Shown one piece after another: positions 7,208 to 11,545 of a stretch of DNA of 11,545 nt; within the stretch, counting starts at the first letter, position 1; every line of letters begins with the position of its first letter. The notes under the pieces are model-generated. The model saw only the letters and a list, made by a program, of their open reading frames with translations, was not told the origin of the DNA and made no database searches. This DNA comes from a bacterium. Lineage in GTDB: Bacteria; Verrucomicrobiota; Verrucomicrobiia; Limisphaerales; UBA11358. The stretch covers positions 1-11,545 of the forward strand of contig JAJXXI010000109.1 of NCBI GenBank assembly GCA_021781185.1. Reading direction: 5' to 3'. The translations under genes and the position numbers were made by a program.

Positions 7208-8959
7208 ATGGCTTTTAGTCCGGTCAGAAACCTCGTTGCGACGGTCGCGGAAGCGTCACCGGCGCAGTTCGACGATTGGCGCAGGTCCTGGCGCGCGGCG
7301 GCGGACGGCGGCTCCACCGAGCCGCTGCTGTCCTTCGTGGCACGCGAACGCGGGCTGGCGGAGGATGTTTTCACCCAGCGGCTCGCCACCGCGCTCGGCT
7401 GGCCGTATCTCGACCTGCCGAAGCTCACGGTCGAAAACGAGGTCCGCAACAAACTTTCCACCAAGATCGCCTTTCAATATTTCGTGCTGCCCGTCGGCCT
7501 GAACAACGGCGTCCTGCAAGTCGCCGTCAGCGACCCGTTCGACGCGGCCATGATGAACGCCGTCCGGTTCGACGCGAAAATGCCGATCAGCTTTGCCCTT
7601 TCCACCCGCAGTGAAATCGAAAAGGCGCTGAAAAAATACTACGGCGTCGGCGCCGAAACGCTCGACGAAATGGGCGAGGGCGAGCCGATGGAACTGGAAC
7701 TGGCCTACGACAAGGAAATCACCGAGGGCGACCAGGAAGCCAGCGTCATCAAGTTCGTCAACCAGATCATCTGGGAGGCGTTCAAGGATCGCGCGACGGA
7801 CATTCATTTCGAGCCGCAGGAGGACGAGCTGCGCATCCGCAACCGCATTGACGGCATTTTGCATCAGATTCCCCTGCCGCCAACCCTCAAGCGGTTTCAA
7901 TCTGCCATCATCTCGCGCATCAAGGTGATGAGCGGCATGAACATTTCCGAGAAGCGTCTGCCGCAGGACGGCCGCATCAATGTGCGCATCAAGGGCGAGG
8001 AAATTGACATCCGCGTCTCCACCGTGCCGACGGTTTATGGCGAGTCGGTTTCGCTCCGCCTGCTGACGCGCGGGAAAATTTTCCTGTCGCTGGACAAGCT
8101 CGGTTTTTCCAAGCTGGAAGAGGATGCCATCCGCGACATCATCATCAAGCCGCACGGCATTTTCCTCGTCACCGGCCCGACCGGTTCCGGCAAATCCACG
8201 TCGCTCTACGCGTTTCTTTCCGCCATCAACTCCGTCCACAAGCGCATCATCACGGTGGAGGAACCGGTGGAATACGAACTCAAGGGCATCAACCAGATTG
8301 CCGTGCGGCCGGACATCGGCCTGACCTTTGCCATGGGGTTGCGCCACATTTTGCGCCAGGACCCAAACGTGGTGATGGTCGGGGAAATCCGCGACCAGGA
8401 AACGGCGGACATCGCCATCCGCGCGTCGCTGACGGGCCATCTGGTGTTCAGCACGCTGCACACGAACGATGCGCCGAGCGCCTTCACGCGTTTGACGGAC
8501 ATGGGCATCGAGCCGTTTTTGATCGCATCCTCCGTCGAGGCCGTGCAGGCGCAACGACTCGTCCGCACGATTTGTCCGCATTGCAAGACGGAGCAGAACG
8601 TGGATCGCACCTATTTGCGCAAGATCGGTTTCCCCGAGGCGGACATTGAAACGGCCAAAATCTGGCACGGCGCGGGTTGCGAAGCCTGCCGCCAGCAGGG
8701 TTACCAGGGCCGCAAAGGCATTTATGAACTGCTCATCGTCACCGAGGCGCTACGTCCGCTCATCATGAACCGCGCCCCGGCGTCCACCATCGCGCAGCGT
8801 GCCATCGAGAACGGGATGCGCACGCTCCGCACGGACGGCTGGAACAAGGTGAAAGCCGGCACCACGACCATTGAGGAAGTCCTCCGCGTCACGCAAATGG
8901 AAGAGCACATGGAAGCGCTGGCCGGCGGCGAGGACAAGACACAGTTTATTCCCCGCTGA
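7208..8959 (+). CDS. gspE: GspE/PilB-family secretion ATPase
   Basis: Hexameric cytoplasmic ATPase that drives type II secretion or type IV pilus assembly. The 583-residue protein has an N-terminal GspE/MshE-type domain (about 40-145, with WPYLDL and FVLPVG), then the ATPase core: Walker [10 protein letters not shown] (323-331, Lys329), Asp box ITVEEPVEY (348-356), Walker [10 protein letters not shown] (388-396) and His box [13 protein letters not shown] (408-420). Two CxxC pairs (Cys456/459 and Cys491/494) form the zinc-binding subdomain seen in GspE and PilB and absent from the retraction ATPase PilT. Sequence alone does not separate GspE from PilB; the downstream L/M/D-like genes fit both. 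ATG 7208 has no good Shine-Dalgarno; a small palindrome TTCAA-C-TTGAA ends 5 nt before it. First gene of the operon; its stop overlaps the next ATG (TGATG). Confidence 0.93.
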   Translation: MAFSPVRNLVATVAEASPAQFDDWRRSWRAAADGGSTEPLLSFVARERGLAEDVFTQRLATALGWPYLDLPKLTVENEVRNKLSTKIAFQYFVLPVGLNNGVLQVAVSDPFDAAMMNAVRFDAKMPISFALSTRSEIEKALKKYYGVGAETLDEMGEGEPMELELAYDKEITEGDQEASVIKFVNQIIWEAFKDRATDIHFEPQEDELRIRNRIDGILHQIPLPPTLKRFQSAIISRIKVMSGMNISEKRLPQDGRINVRIKGEEIDIRVSTVPTVYGESVSLRLLTRGKIFLSLDKLGFSKLEEDAIRDIIIKPHGIFLVTGPTGSGKSTSLYAFLSAINSVHKRIITVEEPVEYELKGINQIAVRPDIGLTFAMGLRHILRQDPNVVMVGEIRDQETADIAIRASLTGHLVFSTLHTNDAPSAFTRLTDMGIEPFLIASSVEAVQAQRLVRTICPHCKTEQNVDRTYLRKIGFPEADIETAKIWHGAGCEACRQQGYQGRKGIYELLIVTEALRPLIMNRAPASTIAQRAIENGMRTLRTDGWNKVKAGTTTIEEVLRVTQMEEHMEALAGGEDKTQFIPR

Positions 8960-9102
8960 TGAACCGCCAAAACCCCAACGAATCAATGGATGATTGGATG
9001 ATTGGATTGCGGGCAGAACCTGCCCATCCCACCATCCATCCCACCATCCATCCCACCATCCATCCATCCGGCCATCCATCCGGCCATCACCCCTCTTTCT
9101 GA
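8959..9102 (+). CDS. Possible 47-codon micro-ORF bridging gspE and gspL-like gene
   Basis: An ORF of 47 codons fills the gap between the two secretion genes exactly: its ATG overlaps the gspE stop (TGATG at 8957-8961) and its TGA overlaps the next ATG (TGATG at 9100-9104). The peptide starts [20 protein letters not shown] and then becomes a repeat of HPTI (three times) and HPSG (twice), because it lies on a 12-bp tandem repeat. It has no known domain, membrane segment or signal peptide. Either it is a translated leader that carries ribosomes from gspE to the next gene, or the double TGATG is chance on repetitive DNA. The composition does not resemble a folded protein, so I infer a coupling role, if any, rather than a product with its own function. 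Confidence 0.35.
   Translation: MNRQNPNESMDDWMIGLRAEPAHPTIHPTIHPTIHPSGHPSGHHPSF
9025..9092. repeat. 12-bp tandem repeat (CATCCCACCATC / CATCCATCCGGC)
   Basis: Five full units and a partial sixth lie end to end: three copies of CATCCCACCATC (9025-9060), two of CATCCATCCGGC (9061-9084) and CATCACCC (9085-9092). The unit is a multiple of three, so gain or loss of copies never shifts frame, and all three plus-strand frames stay open across it. The plus strand is C-rich; the minus strand is full of GG and GGG runs. Just upstream is a perfect inverted repeat, GGGCAG-AAC-CTGCCC (9011-9025), and a GGATGATT direct repeat (8988-9003). Confidence 0.9.
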
Positions 9103-10535
9103 TGGCCCGCTGGAACTCCTGCAACATCCTGCACGTCGCCCCTGATGCGAAGCGCCTCTGGCAGTTCGACGCGAAGGGCGGCGGCTTTGCGCTGGATCGC
9201 GAGCTGCGCGCGTCGCACGCTGAAAAGCTTCCCGCCAAAGGCGTCGCCAAAAGCTGGGCCTCCCTGTGGCAGCCCAAGCTGAACATCGCCTGGCTGCCGG
9301 CCGAGGCGGTCTTTCTGCGCGTCATCGAGCTGCCGGTGAGCACTTTCGAGGAGACAATGGCGATGGTGGATCTCCAGATGGAAAAGCTCTCGCCGATGCC
9401 CGTGGCACAAATCGTCTGGACGATGCACGTCATGGGCACGCACCACAGCCCGGCCCGGCCGGATGGCACCGTCGAACATTTGCAGTCGGTGGTGGTGGTC
9501 ATCGCGGAACGCGGCGGGGTGGAGGAGTTTTTGGGCCGGCTGGAACATGACGGCTACCTCGCTGACCGGCTGGAAACGCCCCTGCTTGATCAGTTGACGG
9601 CGGTAACCACGGCGGCCGAGGGCTCGCCCCGGCAGGATGGAACAGCGGCGGACGCGTGGGTTTTCCCGTTGGTGCTGGGCGGACAGAATGCCGCGCTGAC
9701 GGCGTGGTGGGTCGGCGGCGTGCTCCGCAATCTGAGTTTTATCACCCTGCCTGCCGCCGGTGATCGCGCGAAAGAAGTCAAGGATCAGATTGCGCACATC
9801 GCGTGGTCGGGTGAACTCGAAGGCTGGCTGGCGGCGGCGCCGAAATGGCATCTGGTGGCCGATCCCGTGAACGCGACGGAATGGGAAACCGTGCTGCGCT
9901 CGGCGGTGGATGAACCGGTGTCGGTGACCGCGCCAACGACGGCGGCGGAACTGGCCGCCCGCACGGCGAAACGAGCTGCGGCATCCGGCCCTTCAAATTT
10001 GCTGCCGGCGGAATTTTCCGCGCGCTATCACCAGCAGTTCGTGGACCGGCTGTGGCTGCGGGGCCTCGCCTATGCGGGCCTGGCGTATGCGGCCTGCCTG
10101 GTCATTTATTTTTGCGCGGTGGCCGTGCTGAATTACCGCACCCAGGGCGTCGAGTCGCAGGTGGCGGCCATGAGCGGCAGCTACACCAACGCCATCCAGC
10201 TCAAAGCACGGCTCGGCGTGCTCAAGGAGCGGCAACAATTGAAATATGCGGCGCTGGACTGCTGGCAACTGGTGGCGGAGGAACTCCCGCCGGCCATCAC
10301 CTTGCAGCGCTTCAGTTTTACGGACGGCCAGCGGCTGGCGTTGAGCGGCACGGCACCGCAGGACCAGGTGAACACGCTGTTTGATTTCAACACGGCGCTG
10401 AAAAAGAAGCAGGTCAATGGAAAGTATGTCTTTGACCAGGACAAGGGCGACACCGTCAATCCACGACAAAGCGGAAACTTGGAAACGTGGAGTTTCAGCC
10501 TGGAACTGCGGCACTCGGAGGTGGGGCCCAAATGA
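9102..10535 (+). CDS. PilM-PilN fusion (GspL-like) platform protein
   Basis: A 477-residue inner-membrane protein of the secretion or pilus platform. The cytoplasmic part (about 1-290) is the GspL/PilM-like actin-fold region, with RVIELPVSTFEETMAMVDLQ (73-92) matching the usual 'LP...E.....I..ELE' stretch. NLLPAEF (299-305), the PilN/GspL hallmark, is followed by one membrane helix (about 320-343) and a periplasmic part with a coiled-coil-like stretch (348-380) and a ferredoxin-like domain (about 385-470). Type IV pilus systems usually split this into pilM and pilN; here it is one gene as in GspL. ATG 9102 is chosen because it begins the family-like sequence; the frame is open upstream to a TTG at 8994, but that extension is only repeat-encoded (SHHP, SIRP). 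There is no Shine-Dalgarno, so initiation may depend on the upstream TGATG coupling. The next gene overlaps by ATGA. Confidence 0.8.
   Translation: MARWNSCNILHVAPDAKRLWQFDAKGGGFALDRELRASHAEKLPAKGVAKSWASLWQPKLNIAWLPAEAVFLRVIELPVSTFEETMAMVDLQMEKLSPMPVAQIVWTMHVMGTHHSPARPDGTVEHLQSVVVVIAERGGVEEFLGRLEHDGYLADRLETPLLDQLTAVTTAAEGSPRQDGTAADAWVFPLVLGGQNAALTAWWVGGVLRNLSFITLPAAGDRAKEVKDQIAHIAWSGELEGWLAAAPKWHLVADPVNATEWETVLRSAVDEPVSVTAPTTAAELAARTAKRAAASGPSNLLPAEFSARYHQQFVDRLWLRGLAYAGLAYAACLVIYFCAVAVLNYRTQGVESQVAAMSGSYTNAIQLKARLGVLKERQQLKYAALDCWQLVAEELPPAITLQRFSFTDGQRLALSGTAPQDQVNTLFDFNTALKKKQVNGKYVFDQDKGDTVNPRQSGNLETWSFSLELRHSEVGPK
10517..10522 (+). promoter_or_regulatory. Shine-Dalgarno for the GspM/PilO-like gene
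   Basis: GGAGGT, a near-ideal ribosome site, ends 9 nt before ATG 10532 within the tail of the upstream gene, and fixes 10532 as the start rather than the in-frame candidate at 10487. Confidence 0.75.
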
Positions 10536-11110
10536 AAAAGTATCTGGAACAATTGCGCCCCATGGAACGCCGCCTCGTGGTGGCCGTGATGGTGGTGGTG
10601 GTCCTGGTGCTGAACTTCGTGTTCATCTGGCCGCACTTCGCGGACTGGGGCAACCTGCGCGGACGACTCGCCGATGCGGACCGCAAACTGAAGCTCTACG
10701 AGTCGGCCACCAACATGATCCCGGCGTTGCAGACGGAAGTGAACAAATTTGAAAGCTCGGGCGAATCCGTCGCCTCGGAGGATCAGGCCATCAACTTGAT
10801 GCGCACCATCCAGTCGCAGGCTGCGGCCTGCGGTTTCGGAATCCAGAATTTTTCCCGTTCCACGTCGCACACGAACGATGCGTTCTTCGTCGAACAGGTG
10901 CAGAACATCAACGTCGTGGCGAAGGAGGATCAACTCGTGAATTTTCTCTACAAGCTGGGCTCCGGTGCCTCGATGATCCGGGTGCGTGATCTGGAGCTGC
11001 AGCCCGACGGCCCGCGTCAGCGGCTCAATGCCAACATCCGGCTCGTGGCGAGCTATCAGAAAAGCGCCGCCACCGTGCCGGCAAAAACTTCAACCGCAAA
11101 GGCAAAATGA
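10532..11110 (+). CDS. GspM/PilO-like inner-membrane platform protein
   Basis: A 192-residue bitopic membrane protein. A short cytoplasmic start (MKKYLEQLRPMERRL) precedes one membrane helix (about 14-33, Val-rich), a coiled-coil-like stretch (38-80) and a periplasmic ferredoxin-like domain (about 85-175, with FSRSTSHTNDAFFVEQ and KEDQLVNFLYKLG). Architecture, size and its place directly after the GspL-like gene match GspM and PilO, which pair with GspL/PilN to link the ATPase to the pseudopilus. A Lys/Ala/Thr-rich tail (176-192) is not part of the fold. Sequence conservation in this family is low, so the call rests mostly on architecture and position. Both ends overlap neighbours by ATGA. 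Confidence 0.72.
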   Translation: MKKYLEQLRPMERRLVVAVMVVVVLVLNFVFIWPHFADWGNLRGRLADADRKLKLYESATNMIPALQTEVNKFESSGESVASEDQAINLMRTIQSQAAACGFGIQNFSRSTSHTNDAFFVEQVQNINVVAKEDQLVNFLYKLGSGASMIRVRDLELQPDGPRQRLNANIRLVASYQKSAATVPAKTSTAKAK

Positions 11111-11545
11111 AAACTATCCTTCTCGTATTGGTCATGGCCCTCACCGGCTTTGAGCTGTGGGCGCAATCGCCTCCCGGCGCACCGGGCATTCCCGCCGGCC
11201 GCCGCCCCGCGCCGGCCCCGGCCGAGGAAATGATTCCCGCCGGCACCATTAATTTTCAAGGCGTGGACGTAAACCAGGTGCTGGATGTTTACGCGAAGCT
11301 GGTGGGCCGGACGCTGCTGCGGGCCGCCCTGCCCAACGCGCAGATTGTGCTCAAGACGGAGACGCCGCTGACCAAAAGCGAAGCGATCGAAGCCCTGCAG
11401 GCCGTGCTGGCGCTCAATGGCATTGCCGTGGTGAACATCGGCGACAAATTCGTGAAGGTGCTGCCGGTGGACCAGGCGAATTCCGCCGGTGCGGATTTCA
11501 ACAATTCAAACTCCACCAACCTCCCGAACCTCGGTTCCTACGTCA
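11107..11545 (+). CDS. gspD: Secretin (GspD/PilQ-like), N-terminal part, cut by window edge
   Basis: Start of the outer-membrane secretin that forms the exit pore; 146 codons are visible and the gene runs off the right edge. It has a signal peptide (about 1-19, hydrophobic core ILLVLVMALTG, likely cut after LWA), then a Pro/Ala/Gly-rich linker (20-43), then an N0-type domain (about 44-121) with INFQGVDVNQVLDVYAKLVG and a helix SEAIEALQAVLALNGI before DKFVKVLP. An Asn/Ser-rich stretch (126-141) starts the passage to the N1 domain. The N1-N3 and pore domains are outside the window, so GspD and PilQ cannot be separated. ATG 11107 overlaps the upstream stop (ATGA) and gives a normal signal peptide. 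Confidence 0.85.
   Translation, partial: MKTILLVLVMALTGFELWAQSPPGAPGIPAGRRPAPAPAEEMIPAGTINFQGVDVNQVLDVYAKLVGRTLLRAALPNAQIVLKTETPLTKSEAIEALQAVLALNGIAVVNIGDKFVKVLPVDQANSAGADFNNSNSTNLPNLGSYV

Noticed and set aside
7256..8668. Long open frame (470 codons) antisense to gspE
   Set aside because: It lies fully inside a clear gspE gene; its Arg/Asp/His/Val-rich translation has no domain, and such antisense frames are expected from GC-rich third positions.
8994..9101. N-terminal extension of the GspL-like protein from TTG 8994
   Set aside because: It begins with TTG, lacks a Shine-Dalgarno and is made mostly of repeat-encoded SHHP and SIRP units; the family-like sequence starts at ATG 9102.

Overview
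The window carries ten recognisable protein genes, two small genes of unknown function and one speculative micro-ORF. I see no tRNA, rRNA, CRISPR array or insertion sequence. Moderate-to-high GC, futalosine-route menaquinone synthesis, an ExeA/GspB-like pair beside an exosortase-type CAAX protease, and a compact type II secretion / type IV pilus-like operon together suggest a member of the Verrucomicrobiota, perhaps near Pedosphaera/Limisphaerales. That placement is inference from gene content; no rRNA marker is present.

Layout. (1) 1-1088, minus: a membrane-bound sensor histidine kinase cut by the left edge. (2) 1292-2416, plus: a histidinol-phosphate aminotransferase, divergent from the kinase. 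(3) 2473-4521, plus: a tight three-gene run of ExeA/GspA-like AAA+ ATPase, GspB-like single-pass periplasmic protein (ATGA overlap) and CAAX-type membrane protease (4-nt gap). (4) 4525-5694, minus: aminofutalosine synthase MqnE. (5) 5760-6170: two convergent genes of 68 and 66 codons, unrecognised. (6) 6223-7056, minus: formyltetrahydrofolate deformylase PurU. (7) 7208 to the right edge, plus: secretion/pilus operon of GspE/PilB ATPase, a 47-codon micro-ORF lying on a 12-bp tandem repeat, a PilM-PilN fusion equivalent to GspL, a GspM/PilO-like protein, and the start of a GspD/PilQ-like secretin. Neighbouring ORFs in this run overlap by 1 or 4 nt (TGATG, TGATG, ATGA, ATGA).

How the genes work together. 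The region-7 proteins form a coherent machine: GspE powers it from the cytoplasm, the GspL- and GspM-like proteins form the inner-membrane platform, and the secretin is the outer-membrane pore. The platform protein GspF and the pseudopilins are not in the window and may lie downstream. The ExeA/GspB-like pair of region 3 belongs to a family that helps secretins assemble through the peptidoglycan, so the two blocks may serve one apparatus although they are separated by metabolic genes. The metabolic genes (hisC, mqnE, purU) are stand-alone housekeeping genes with no visible link to secretion.

The least ordinary stretch is 8957-9104, where a 12-bp C-rich tandem repeat and a small hairpin lie inside the operon, and a micro-ORF is joined by TGATG to both the upstream and downstream genes.
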